Of a stretch of 45,186 nucleotides of DNA, positions 7,066 through 15,410 are shown one piece after another. Origin of the DNA: Faeciplasma gallinarum. Lineage in GTDB: Bacteria > Bacillota > Clostridia > Oscillospirales > Ruminococcaceae. How positions within the stretch are numbered: position 1 is the first letter of the stretch; each line of letters opens with the position of its first letter. The stretch is taken from NCBI GenBank assembly GCA_018711085.1, contig DVIR01000008.1:1-45186 (forward strand), in the 5' to 3' direction. The notes under the pieces were generated by a model. The model saw only the letters and a list, made by a program, of their open reading frames with translations. It was not told the DNA's origin and did not search any database. The position numbers and the translations under genes are program-made.

Positions 7066-7484
7066 GCGACGCTCTGACGTTTCATTTTGATGTTGACGGC
7101 TCGGATTTCACCTCTGCCGGTCAGGCTTCGGTTCAGGTGAAGAAAAATCTGAGGCAGTTAGGCATAAGTCCGGACATAATCAGAAGAGTATCCATCGCCA
7201 TGTATGAAGGCGAGATAAACATGGTCATCCACGCCGGCGGCGGAGTAGCCGACGTGTCGGTGACAGAGGACGCGGTTTCAATCGTTCTTACGGATCACGG
7301 CCCCGGAATAAAGGATATTTCCCTTGCGATGCAGGAGGGCTACTCAACAGCCCCTGACAACATCCGCTCGCTTGGATTCGGCGCCGGAATGGGACTGCCG
7401 AACATGAAGCGCTACACCGACAACATGGTCATAGAATCTGAAGTCGGAGTCGGAACCACAGTAAGAATGACGGTAAACCTTTAA
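7062..7484 (+). CDS. RsbW/SpoIIAB-type GHKL ATP-binding protein
   Basis: 140 residues of HATPase_c fold only. The N box is around YEGEINMVIHA, G1 is DHGPGI and G2 is GFGAGMGLPNMK. No histidine phospho-acceptor or sensor domain is present. Stand-alone proteins of this type act as serine kinases/anti-sigma factors (RsbW, SpoIIAB) or as transmitter subunits. Here it lies between a DRTGG protein (four-base overlap) and the HydS-like protein (10 bases downstream), so a role in relaying the state of the iron-sulfur sensor is likely but inferred. No sigma or anti-anti-sigma gene is adjacent, which argues against a classical partner-switching cassette. Confidence 0.83.
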   Translation: MSDALTFHFDVDGSDFTSAGQASVQVKKNLRQLGISPDIIRRVSIAMYEGEINMVIHAGGGVADVSVTEDAVSIVLTDHGPGIKDISLAMQEGYSTAPDNIRSLGFGAGMGLPNMKRYTDNMVIESEVGVGTTVRMTVNL

Positions 7485-7494
7485 GGGTGGTATT

Positions 7495-8829
7495 ATGAAC
7501 AAGTACGAACATTCTGTTTGCCTTGACCCGCAAAAGTGCACCGGCTGCACCACCTGCTTAAAGCACTGCCCCACGGAAGCCATACGCATAAAAAACAACC
7601 GTGCGGAGATAAACCAGGAGCGGTGCATAGACTGCGGCGAGTGCATACGCGTGTGCCCGCAGAAGGCAAAGAAGGCGGTTTGCTCAAAGCTTGACGCCAT
7701 GGACAAATTCAAGTGGAAGATCGCACTTCCCGCGCCCACGCTTTACGGGCAGTTTGACAACCTTGACGACGTGGACTGCGTGCTTGACGGTCTTTTGAAG
7801 ATAGGCTTTGACGATGTGTTTGAGGTGTCTGCGGCAGCAGAGCTTGTTTCCGCCTACACAAGGCGGTACCTTAAAACCCAGGGCGTAAAAAAGCCGGTGA
7901 TAAGCTCGGCATGCCCTGTAATACTCAGGCTTATAGGCCTCAGGTTCCCCTCTTTTAGCGACAACATTTTGCACATTCTTCCCCCGATGGAGATAGCGGC
8001 AAAGCTTGCAAGGGAGCGTGCAAAGAAAAATCATCCCGAGCTTAAAGACGACGAAATAGGCGTTTGCTTTATATCCCCCTGCCCCGCCAAGGCGAGCTAC
8101 GTCAAAAACGGGTTTGCGGGATACGAAAGCGCCGTAGACGTCGTGGTGTCGATAAGCGACATATACTTTATGCTCATAAGCAAGATGACCCGTGAGCCGT
8201 CCGAAAACCCCATATGCCAGTCGGGAATGATAGGCATAGGATGGGCATCGACCGGCGGAGAGGCTACCGCGCTTTTAAACGACAGCTATCTTGCGGCGGA
8301 CGGAATAGACAACGTCATAAAGGTTTTGGATCAGATAGAAAACGGCAACATTCCATCCCTTGAGTTTATAGAGCTGAACGCATGCACGGGCGGCTGCGTG
8401 GGCGGCGTGCTCACGATACAAAACCCGTTCATAGCAAAGGCGAGGCTGCAAAGGATAAGGCGGTACCTTCCCGTTTCGAGAAACCAGCTTTCAAAGAGCG
8501 AGCAAAGCTACATACCCGACTACTATCTGTTTGACGAGCTGCCCGAGTACCGCCCGATATCGAGGCTTTCGGACAACATAGCGAAGTCACTAAGGATGAT
8601 GTCGGACATACAAAGCCTGCGCGAAACGCTTCCCGGCATAGACTGCGGCTCCTGCGGAGCGCCGACCTGCCGTGCGTTTGCGGAGGACGTTGTAAGAGGA
8701 AGCGCCGACATATCCAGCTGCGTTCTCCTGCGAAACAAGGAGCTTGAGAACATGCTGATGCAGAGCGGAGGCAGCTGCGACGGGTGCGAGGGATGCACAG
8801 ACAGCAGCAAGGAGGGTGAGCACGAATGA
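7495..8829 (+). CDS. HydS-like [FeFe]-hydrogenase-fold protein, probably sensory
   Basis: 444 residues. Two [4Fe-4S] ferredoxin motifs lie at the N-terminus (CTGCTTCLKHCP and CIDCGECIRVCP). The hydrogenase large-subunit fold follows, then an Fe-S motif near the end (DCGSCGAPTC) and a Cys-rich tail (CDGCEGC). H-cluster motifs are present but altered: L1 is S-A139-C140-P instead of TSCCP/TSCSP, L2 is S-P-C196-P-A-K, and L3 is A-C297-T-G-G-C301. All four cysteines expected to hold the [4Fe-4S] part remain, but Ala replaces the proton-relay Cys. That change has been described for sensory HydS. No PAS domain is fused, unlike many HydS; the neighbouring HATPases could supply the output. Weak or no catalytic turnover is expected. 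Confidence 0.85.
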   Translation: MNKYEHSVCLDPQKCTGCTTCLKHCPTEAIRIKNNRAEINQERCIDCGECIRVCPQKAKKAVCSKLDAMDKFKWKIALPAPTLYGQFDNLDDVDCVLDGLLKIGFDDVFEVSAAAELVSAYTRRYLKTQGVKKPVISSACPVILRLIGLRFPSFSDNILHILPPMEIAAKLARERAKKNHPELKDDEIGVCFISPCPAKASYVKNGFAGYESAVDVVVSISDIYFMLISKMTREPSENPICQSGMIGIGWASTGGEATALLNDSYLAADGIDNVIKVLDQIENGNIPSLEFIELNACTGGCVGGVLTIQNPFIAKARLQRIRRYLPVSRNQLSKSEQSYIPDYYLFDELPEYRPISRLSDNIAKSLRMMSDIQSLRETLPGIDCGSCGAPTCRAFAEDVVRGSADISSCVLLRNKELENMLMQSGGSCDGCEGCTDSSKEGEHE

Positions 8830-9152
8830 CGGTGAATGAACTTTCCGCGCAGGCGGAATTTAAAGCTTTGACCATGCCTGACGGCGAAAGAGAGATAACC
8901 GGCGTGTACATAGGCGACCTTTTGAGCTGGGTAATGGGACGGGCAAAAGCCGACTGCGCATGGATAACCATCATGTCCAACATAAATATAGTCGCGGTGG
9001 CGTCTTTGGCGGACACGGCATGCATAATACTTGCGGAAAGCGTGGAGCTGCCGGAGGACGTAGTTTCAACGGCGACACAAAAGAACGTAAACATACTTTC
9101 GAGCGAGCTTGGCGCATATGAAATTGCGTGTAAGCTGAACGAGCTGATATGA
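8826..9152 (+). CDS. DRTGG-like domain protein (second copy)
   Basis: 108 residues resembling the DRTGG fold (GVYIGDLLSWVMGRAKADCAWITIMSNINIVAVASLADTACIILAE). It diverges from the copy at 6715-7065 but occupies a parallel place in the operon. It overlaps both neighbours with ATGA junctions, so HydS-like, DRTGG and PHP are translated as a coupled block. The ligand is unknown. The aspartate-poor, hydrophobic strand pattern suggests small-molecule binding rather than catalysis; that is inference. Confidence 0.72.
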   Translation: MTVNELSAQAEFKALTMPDGEREITGVYIGDLLSWVMGRAKADCAWITIMSNINIVAVASLADTACIILAESVELPEDVVSTATQKNVNILSSELGAYEIACKLNELI

Positions 9153-9880
9153 ACAAATACTACTACGACCTTCACATTCACTCCTGCCTGTCGCCCTGCG
9201 GGGACAACGACTCGACGCCTGCAAACATAGCGGGCATGGGAGTGATAAACGGGCTGAACATAATGGCGCTCACAGACCACAATACAACCAAAAACTGCCC
9301 CGCGTTTTACGAGGCGGCAAAGGCTCACGGCATAATCCCCGTTGCGGGGATGGAGCTTACGACGGCGGAGGACATACATATTGTGTGCCTGTTTGAGGAG
9401 CTTGAGGGCGCGATGGCGTTTGATGAGTGCGTTGACAAAAAGCGCGTGCCGATAAAAAACCGCGAGGACATTTTCGGCGAGCAGCTTATATGCAACGCCC
9501 GCGACGAGGTTATCGGTCATGAGGATAACCTCCTTTTGAATGCCACCGAAATCCCGATAGACGATGTGCCGGATATGTGTGAAGCCTACGGCGGCATATG
9601 CTACCCCGCGCACATAGACAGGGAGGCGAACGGCATACTTGCGGTCTTGGGGTTCTTCCCCGAAACGCCCCGCTTTAGCTGCATAGAGCTGCACGACGCC
9701 GACAAGGCCGAAGAGCTTATAAAGGCGCACCGCCTTGAGCAGATGAAGGTCATAGTCAGCTCCGACGCCCACTACCTGTGGGACATCAAGGAGAAAAAAG
9801 AGTACTTTGAGCTTGACGACGAGCCGTACTCAAGCGCGCTTGTGAGAAAGAAAATGTTTGAATATCTTAGGCAGGGGTAG
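9149..9880 (+). CDS. PHP-domain metallo-phosphoesterase
   Basis: 243 residues of the PHP fold. Metal-binding motifs in order: DLHIHS near the start, LTDHN, GMELTT, YPAHIDR and SSDAHYL. All the His/Asp residues expected for a trinuclear metal site are present, so it should hydrolyse a phosphoester. The substrate cannot be read from sequence. Its place in a translationally coupled set with DRTGG and GHKL proteins suggests turnover of a nucleotide or phospho signal, or dephosphorylation of a partner, as the off switch of a redox-signalling module (inference). It overlaps the preceding gene by ATGA and is three bases from the next. Confidence 0.88.
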   Translation: MNKYYYDLHIHSCLSPCGDNDSTPANIAGMGVINGLNIMALTDHNTTKNCPAFYEAAKAHGIIPVAGMELTTAEDIHIVCLFEELEGAMAFDECVDKKRVPIKNREDIFGEQLICNARDEVIGHEDNLLLNATEIPIDDVPDMCEAYGGICYPAHIDREANGILAVLGFFPETPRFSCIELHDADKAEELIKAHRLEQMKVIVSSDAHYLWDIKEKKEYFELDDEPYSSALVRKKMFEYLRQG

Positions 9881-9883
9881 AAT

Positions 9884-10450
9884 ATGAAAGAGCTTTCACT
9901 TAACATTTTGGACATTGCGGAAAACTCGGTCAAGGCGGGCGCATCGCTGACGAAGATATTTGTAGTGGAAGAGGGAGACACGCTTACCCTTGAAATCTCG
10001 GACAACGGCAGCGGGATGAGCGAGCAGACCCTAAAGACCGTGACAGACCCGTTTTACACCACCCGAACCACCAGAAAAGTCGGCATGGGCTTGCCGCTTT
10101 TGAAGATGGAGGCGGAGATGACGGGCGGCACAATGTACATAAGATCAAAATGGATAAACGACTTTCCCAATGACCACGGAACAGTCGTAACCGCAAAATT
10201 TAAAAAGACGCACATAGATTTTATCCCTTTAGGAGACGTCATAGAAAGCGTAGTCACCTTAATACAGGGGCATCCGGACAGGGATTTTACCTTTATGCAC
10301 ATATTAGAAACGACTGTGTTGTGCCAGATACAGACACAGGCTCTGCGTGATATTCTCGACGACATCCCGCTCAACAGCTACGAAATAATAAGCTGGATAC
10401 GCCACTACATGCATGAGCAATACGACGAACACAGTAAAAAAAACAATTAA
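9884..10450 (+). CDS. Histidine-kinase-like GHKL ATPase
   Basis: 188 residues. HATPase_c motifs: N box in LDIAENSVKAGA, G1 in ISDNGSGM, then DPFYTTR and G2 KVGMGLPLLK. About 70 further residues after GTVVTAKF are helical and unique. There is no DHp/HisKA helix, so autophosphorylation on His within the chain is not expected. It is the second GHKL protein in this operon and belongs to a different subfamily from 7062-7484: it is more kinase-like, the other RsbW-like. It may pair with the HydS-like sensor as the missing transmitter. RBS AGGGGTAGAATATG lies within the end of the PHP gene. Confidence 0.84.
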   Translation: MKELSLNILDIAENSVKAGASLTKIFVVEEGDTLTLEISDNGSGMSEQTLKTVTDPFYTTRTTRKVGMGLPLLKMEAEMTGGTMYIRSKWINDFPNDHGTVVTAKFKKTHIDFIPLGDVIESVVTLIQGHPDRDFTFMHILETTVLCQIQTQALRDILDDIPLNSYEIISWIRHYMHEQYDEHSKKNN

Positions 10451-10480
10451 GTTATTATTAAAAAGAAAGGAACAACAGCG

Positions 10481-10852
10481 ATGAAGTCATTAGCGGAATT
10501 ACAGGCTATCAAGGACAAAATGAAGGGCAAAGTCATCCTAAGAGAAGGCACCGGAGATGTCAGGGTAGTCGTGGGAATGGCGACCTGCGGAATAGCAGCC
10601 GGCGCCCGTCCCGTGCTCAACACATTTGTTGAGGAGGTAAACAAAGCAGATCTTAACGAGAAGGTGTCCGTGTCCCAGACGGGATGCATAGGCATTTGCC
10701 AGTTCGAGCCTGTCGTAGAGGTATTTGAAGCGGGAAAGGACAAAGTCACCTACGTAAAGATGACTCCCGAGAAGGCAAAGCGCGTAGTTGAGGAGCATTT
10801 AAAGGGCGGCAAGGTCATCTCCGAATACACCATTGCAGCTAACAACGAATAA
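10481..10852 (+). CDS. Thioredoxin-like [2Fe-2S] ferredoxin
   Basis: 123 residues, similar to the C-terminal cluster domain of NuoE and the N-terminus of HydB. Only three cysteines are in ligand-like positions (C36 in MATCGIAAG; C69 and C73 in TGCIGICQFEP), so one of the usual four is missing or replaced. The family is common immediately upstream of hydB in clostridial hydrogenase operons and probably serves as an extra electron carrier of the complex. The start has AAAGGA upstream; hydB begins 22 bases after its stop. Confidence 0.82.
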   Translation: MKSLAELQAIKDKMKGKVILREGTGDVRVVVGMATCGIAAGARPVLNTFVEEVNKADLNEKVSVSQTGCIGICQFEPVVEVFEAGKDKVTYVKMTPEKAKRVVEEHLKGGKVISEYTIAANNE

Positions 10853-10874
10853 GCAAGGAAAGGAAAACACAGTT

Positions 10875-12698
10875 ATGATTCGTGCACATGTACTTATTTG
10901 CGGCGGCACAGGTTGTACCTCCTCCGGCAGCAAAGCGATTCAGACGGCTTTTGCCGACAGCATAGCCAAAAACGGGCTTGAGGATGAAATCAAGCTCGTG
11001 CAGACCGGATGCTTCGGCCTTTGCGCATTAGGACCGGTAGTTATTGTATACCCCGACGGAACCTTCTACAGCCGCGTTCAGCCTGAGGACGTAGACGAGA
11101 TAGTGACAGAGCACCTGCTCAAGGGCCGTGTGGTCACAAGGCTTGCCTACACAGACACCGGAAAGGACGTCGCGCAGGATGTTGTGGGAAACGTATCCCT
11201 CGGCGACACAGCGTTTTACAAGTCACAGCACCGCGTTGTTTTGAGAAACTGCGGCGTTATTGACCCCGAAAACATAGATGAATACATAGCCATGGACGGC
11301 TACGCGGCTTTGGGAAAGGTTTTGACCGAAATGACCCCCGAGGACGTAATCAAGTGCGTAACCGACTCAGGTCTTAGAGGCAGAGGCGGAGGAGGATTCC
11401 CCACGGGAAGAAAGTGGTCCTTGTGCGCACCCAACAAAGCTCCCCAGAAGTACGTCGTATGCAACGCCGACGAGGGCGACCCCGGAGCGTTCATGGACAG
11501 ATCCGTTCTTGAGGGCGACCCGCACAGCGTCATAGAGGCCATGGCCATAGCCGGCTACGCAATAGGCGCTACACAGGGCTACGTATACGTAAGAGCAGAG
11601 TACCCCATCGCGGTAAAGAGACTTCAGATAGCCATAAATCAGGCGAGAGAGTACGGACTTTTGGGCAAGGACATATTCGGAACCGGATTTGACTTTGACC
11701 TTCACATACGCCTTGGCGCCGGCGCGTTCGTATGCGGCGAGGAAACCGCGCTCATGACCTCAATAGAGGGCAACAGAGGTGAGCCGAGACCCAGACCGCC
11801 TTATCCCGCGGTAAAGGGACTTTACGAGTCTCCGACGGTTGAAAACAACGTTGAGACGTTTGCAAACATCCCGCAGATAATCTTAAAGGGCGCGGACTGG
11901 TTTGCATCCATGGGAACCGAAAAGTCAAAGGGCACAAAGGTATTTGCGCTCGGCGGAAAGATAAAGCACACCGGACTTGTAGAGATACCGATGGGCACCA
12001 CTTTAAGAGAGATAATAGAGGACATAGGCGGCGGAATACCGAACGGCAAGAAGTTCAAGGCAGCCCAGACCGGAGGTCCCTCCGGCGGATGCATACCCGC
12101 AAGCCTTATCGACACGCCTGTTGACTACGACAACCTCACGGCCATAGGCTGCATGATGGGCTCGGGCGGTATGATAGTAATGGACGAGGACAACTGCATG
12201 GTTGACATGGCTAAGTTCTTCCTTGAGTTCACGGTTGACGAGTCCTGCGGAAAGTGCACGCCCTGCCGTGTCGGAACAAAGAGACTTCTTGAGATGCTCG
12301 ACAAGATAACAAGGGGCAACGGCACGCTTGAGGATTTGGACAAGCTCGAGCAGCTTTGCTACTACATCAAGGAAAACTCGCTGTGCGGCTTGGGACAGAC
12401 TGCGCCCAACCCCGTTCTTGCTACGCTGAGATTCTTCAGGGACGAGTATGTCGCCCACGTTGTGGACAAGAAGTGTCCTGCGGGCGTGTGCAAGCACCTT
12501 GTCAAGTATGAAATCGACAAGGAAAAGTGCATAGGCTGCGGCATGTGCGCAAGACAGTGTCCGGCGTCTGCGATATCAAAGACAAACTACGTCGCTCCCG
12601 GCAAGAAGCTCCCCGCTCACGAGATAGATTCCGAGAAGTGCGTAAAGTGCGGCGCATGCATGAGCGTGTGCAAGTTCAACGCTATTTCCAAGAAGTAA
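10875..12698 (+). CDS. hydB: Hydrogenase HydB, NuoF-like NADH/FMN subunit
   Basis: 607 residues. Domains in order: thioredoxin-like [2Fe-2S] (C9, C14, then TGCFGLC), NuoF core with NADH/FMN-binding GRGGGGFPTG and a second Gly-rich stretch GAGAFVCGEETA, the [4Fe-4S] motif C458-x2-C461-x2-C464 (ESCGKCTPC), and two C-terminal [4Fe-4S] ferredoxin motifs (CIGCGMCARQCP and CVKCGACMSVCK). This is the flavin subunit where NADH and ferredoxin electrons meet in bifurcating hydrogenases. ATG 10875 is preferred: it has AAGGAAAGGA upstream and matches the usual N-terminus, while an upstream in-frame ATG at 10833 lies inside the previous gene. It is followed 19 bases later by hydA. Confidence 0.95.
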   Translation: MIRAHVLICGGTGCTSSGSKAIQTAFADSIAKNGLEDEIKLVQTGCFGLCALGPVVIVYPDGTFYSRVQPEDVDEIVTEHLLKGRVVTRLAYTDTGKDVAQDVVGNVSLGDTAFYKSQHRVVLRNCGVIDPENIDEYIAMDGYAALGKVLTEMTPEDVIKCVTDSGLRGRGGGGFPTGRKWSLCAPNKAPQKYVVCNADEGDPGAFMDRSVLEGDPHSVIEAMAIAGYAIGATQGYVYVRAEYPIAVKRLQIAINQAREYGLLGKDIFGTGFDFDLHIRLGAGAFVCGEETALMTSIEGNRGEPRPRPPYPAVKGLYESPTVENNVETFANIPQIILKGADWFASMGTEKSKGTKVFALGGKIKHTGLVEIPMGTTLREIIEDIGGGIPNGKKFKAAQTGGPSGGCIPASLIDTPVDYDNLTAIGCMMGSGGMIVMDEDNCMVDMAKFFLEFTVDESCGKCTPCRVGTKRLLEMLDKITRGNGTLEDLDKLEQLCYYIKENSLCGLGQTAPNPVLATLRFFRDEYVAHVVDKKCPAGVCKHLVKYEIDKEKCIGCGMCARQCPASAISKTNYVAPGKKLPAHEIDSEKCVKCGACMSVCKFNAISKK

Positions 12699-12717
12699 TA
12701 TAGGAGGATAAGGATCA

Positions 12718-14499
12718 ATGGATACATTAAGCATAAAGGTAAACGGCATGCCGATTGAAGCTCCGAAGGGTGCTACCGTCCTCGAAGCCTCAAGGCTGGC
12801 AGGCGTTGAAATTCCGACCCTCTGCTTCTTAAAGGAGATAAACGAAATCGGCGCATGCCGCATATGCGTTTCGGAAGTTGCGGAGATGAGAGGACCCGCC
12901 TTAGGTCCTAAGAGACTGGTCGCGTCCTGCGTTTACCCGATCTCTAACGGCATGGAGATATACACAAATTCGCCCAAGGTCACCACTGCAAGGCGTCAGA
13001 CGCTTGAGCTGATACTTTCAACCCACGACCGCAAGTGCCTTTCCTGCGTGAGAAGCGGAAACTGCGAGCTGCAAAAGCTCTGCCGCGACTACAAGGTTGA
13101 AAACGAGGGCAGATTCGACGGCGAGCGCGTAAAGTACGAGATAGACGCCAGCGCTTCGCACATGATAAGAGACAACAACAAGTGCATACTCTGCCGCAGA
13201 TGCATTGCAGTGTGTGAAAAGACACAGGGCATAGGCGTCATAGGTCCCAACGAAAGAGGATTCTCAAGCCACATCGGTTCGCCCTTCGACTTGGGTCTCG
13301 GAGATACGTCATGCGTCTCCTGCGGACAGTGCATAGCTGTTTGCCCGACCGGTGCTCTTGCGGAAAAGGACTTCACTCAGGAAGTGTTTGCTGCGCTTGC
13401 CGACCCCTCAAAGCACGTAATAGTTCAGACCGCACCTGCGGTAAGAGCCGCTTTGGGCGAGATGTTCGGCATGCCGATAGGAACAGACTCCGAGGGCAAG
13501 ATGGTTGCGGCGCTTCGCAGACTCGGCTTTGACCAGGTGTATGACACCAACTTCAGTGCGGACCTCACGATTATGGAGGAGGCAAACGAGCTTATCGAGA
13601 GAATCCAAAACGGCGGCAAGCTCCCCATGATCACCTCCTGCTCACCCGGATGGGTCAAGTACTGCGAGCACTACTTCCCCGGACTTGTGGACAACCTTTC
13701 AAGCTGCAAGTCTCCCCAGCAGATGTTCGGCGCTATCGCAAAGAGCTACTATGCCGAGAAGAACGGCATAGACCCTGCGGACATCGTAGTTGTATCGGTA
13801 ATGCCCTGCACCGCGAAGAAGTTTGAGATAGGACGTCCCGACGAGGACGCCAACGGAGTTCCTGACGTGGACATATCCATCACCACACGCGAGCTTGGCA
13901 GGATGATAGAGCGCGCGGGAATACAGTTTAACATGCTCCCCGACGAGAAGTTTGACGAGCCTTTGGGAATATACACCGGTGCAGGCGCGATATTCGGCGC
14001 AACCGGCGGAGTTATGGAGGCAGCCCTCAGAACCGCTGTCGAGACCCTTACCGGCGAAGAGCTTCCCGACGTCGATTTCGTCGATGTAAGAGGCACCGCG
14101 GGAATAAAGGAAAAGAGCTATAGCGTTGCCGGCATGAATATAAAGGTGGCGGTTGCATCAGGACTTGCAAACGCCAAGAAGCTGCTCAAGAGCATAGAGA
14201 GCGGAGAGGCTGACTATCAGTTCGTAGAGATTATGGCATGCCCCGGCGGCTGCGTAAACGGCGGCGGACAGCCCCAGCAGCCCGGATACATAAGAAACAC
14301 GGTTGATATAAGAGCTAAGCGCGCAGCCGTGCTTTACGACATCGACCGCAACGCTCCGATAAGAAAGTCTCATGAGAACCCCGCAATCAAGGCGTTGTAT
14401 GCGGAGTACCTCGGCAAGCCCGGCTCTGAGAAGGCTCATCACCTGCTGCACACAACATACGTTAAGCGCGGCATAGTTGACGACCCGAGAAAGAAGTAA
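12718..14499 (+). CDS. hydA: [FeFe]-hydrogenase catalytic subunit HydA
   Basis: 593 residues. It carries an N-terminal [2Fe-2S] domain, the His-Cys [4Fe-4S] motif in HDRKCLSCVRSGNCELQ, two [4Fe-4S] ferredoxin motifs, the H-cluster domain and a C-terminal small-subunit-like domain. H-cluster motifs: L1 TSCSPGW (C308), L2 MPCTAKKFE (C364), L3 EIMACPGGCVNGGG (C508, C512). The TSCSPGW form is the one I know from HndD/HydA-type NAD(P)-linked enzymes. The protein should be catalytically active, unlike the HydS-like protein in the same operon. GAGGATAAGG precedes the ATG and a strong terminator closes the operon 30 bases after the stop. The maturases HydE, HydF and HydG are not in the window. Confidence 0.97.
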   Translation: MDTLSIKVNGMPIEAPKGATVLEASRLAGVEIPTLCFLKEINEIGACRICVSEVAEMRGPALGPKRLVASCVYPISNGMEIYTNSPKVTTARRQTLELILSTHDRKCLSCVRSGNCELQKLCRDYKVENEGRFDGERVKYEIDASASHMIRDNNKCILCRRCIAVCEKTQGIGVIGPNERGFSSHIGSPFDLGLGDTSCVSCGQCIAVCPTGALAEKDFTQEVFAALADPSKHVIVQTAPAVRAALGEMFGMPIGTDSEGKMVAALRRLGFDQVYDTNFSADLTIMEEANELIERIQNGGKLPMITSCSPGWVKYCEHYFPGLVDNLSSCKSPQQMFGAIAKSYYAEKNGIDPADIVVVSVMPCTAKKFEIGRPDEDANGVPDVDISITTRELGRMIERAGIQFNMLPDEKFDEPLGIYTGAGAIFGATGGVMEAALRTAVETLTGEELPDVDFVDVRGTAGIKEKSYSVAGMNIKVAVASGLANAKKLLKSIESGEADYQFVEIMACPGGCVNGGGQPQQPGYIRNTVDIRAKRAAVLYDIDRNAPIRKSHENPAIKALYAEYLGKPGSEKAHHLLHTTYVKRGIVDDPRKK

Positions 14500-14528
14500 A
14501 CTTAGGCTTCATCTCATATAAAGCACTT

Positions 14529-14566
14529 AATCCCCCTGCATCCATTCGGATGCAGGGGGATTTTTT
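14529..14566 (+). terminator. Terminator of the hydrogenase operon
   Basis: AATCCCCCTGCATCC and GGATGCAGGGGGATT form a perfect ~15-bp stem with a 4-nt loop followed by a T run. Confidence 0.95.
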
Positions 14567-14569
14567 GCG

Positions 14570-14608
14570 AAAAAAAGCCCCGAAGCAGGTTTAGTCCTGC
14601 CTCGGGGC
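14570..14608 (-). terminator. Terminator of the minus-strand gene 14657-15208
   Basis: On the minus strand AGCCCCGAGGCAGG pairs with CCTGCTTCGGGGCT around a short loop and is followed by seven T (the A run at 14570-14576). It stands back to back with the hydrogenase terminator. Confidence 0.9.
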
Positions 14609-14656
14609 TGATTGGCGCGGTTTATTTGGTGGAGCCGTCCGACACACGGCTGAGTC

Positions 14657-15208
14657 CTACAGCTCCGGCTCAAGTGTCACGGTGTTGTCTGCAAAGCCGT
14701 TCAGGAGCTTCAGACCTCTTCCTCTGAGGTCGTATGTAAGCTCCAAGGAAGCCGAGGCTATTTCCACGCCGGTCAGAAGAAAAGCGTCAAGGGTTACGCT
14801 ATTGCCGCTCGCGTCCCAGCTCATTATCATGCTCCCGCCTTCATAGCTCACCGAAGGGGGACTGCCATACCCTCCGGGAACGGAGCAGGCTGCGTATTCC
14901 GACACCGGCTCGCCGGGGATAGTAAGTCTCGCGCGGATGTTTCTTATATCATAGCTTCCGCTCTCCTGCCCGCTTATGACAACGCTGAGGTGATAAACCC
15001 CGTCGGCAAGCGGCTTGAGCATATAGGACACGCCAAGCTCGGTGTCTGCGCCGCTTTTCATGTGGTTCACGACCTCATACACATCAGGCGATATTTTCTC
15101 AGGCTCGACAGACTCAAGCGCATCCACGTTTAAAGCTGCCACAGCAACCGCAATGACTATCACCACGACTATTATTATCTTTGCTGTTTTTTTGCCTTTC
15201 ATAGCCAT
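14657..15208 (-). CDS. Membrane-anchored hypothetical protein
   Basis: 183 residues, not recognised as a family. Residues 1-10 are basic (KGKK), 11-27 form a very hydrophobic I/V/A segment serving as signal anchor, and the remaining ~150 are predicted extracytoplasmic and beta-rich (alternating YHLSVVISG, IRNIRARLTIPG, SMIMSWD, ASLELTYDLRG), possibly an Ig-like or FixG-type sandwich. A single Cys lies in the middle. GGAAGG is eight bases before ATG 15206-15208. A 16-base perfect palindrome lies 40 bases upstream. Own terminator, so probably monocistronic. Confidence 0.75.
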   Translation of the reverse strand: MAMKGKKTAKIIIVVVIVIAVAVAALNVDALESVEPEKISPDVYEVVNHMKSGADTELGVSYMLKPLADGVYHLSVVISGQESGSYDIRNIRARLTIPGEPVSEYAACSVPGGYGSPPSVSYEGGSMIMSWDASGNSVTLDAFLLTGVEIASASLELTYDLRGRGLKLLNGFADNTVTLEPEL

Positions 15209-15247
15209 AATGCGCCCTTCCTTCGGTTATTTCTCTTTGGTTATTGC

Positions 15248-15263
15248 AACATAACGTTATGTT
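15248..15263 (-). promoter_or_regulatory. 16-base perfect palindrome in the 5' region of 14657-15208
   Basis: AACATAACGTTATGTT is perfectly self-complementary. A minus-strand TTGACA at 15295-15300 (TGTCAA on this strand) could be the -35; the -10 near 15272-15277 is poor. The palindrome would overlap or follow the transcription start and so could be a repressor site. Confidence 0.45.
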
Positions 15264-15322
15264 CTATTTTTAGATTAACATATCAGCTGCAAAGTGTCAA
15301 CATTTTCTCGTAAAATATTTAA

Positions 15323-15349
15323 ACAGCGGCAACTTTCCGTCACCGCTGT
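15323..15349 (-). terminator. Probable terminator of the GH97 gene
   Basis: ACAGCGG (15323-15329) pairs with CCGCTGT (15343-15349) around a 13-nt loop. On the minus strand the stem is followed by TTTAAATATTTT, a weak U tract. Confidence 0.55.
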
Positions 15350-15410
15350 CTATAATGTCACTTTATTCTGCGCTGTTTGCGCTTATGCTGTCACGCTTAT
15401 GCGCTTTCCG

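Noticed and set aside
8429..9772. 447-codon minus-strand frame across the HydS-like, DRTGG and PHP genes
   Set aside because: Antisense to three well-supported genes, no family motifs, no ribosome binding site.
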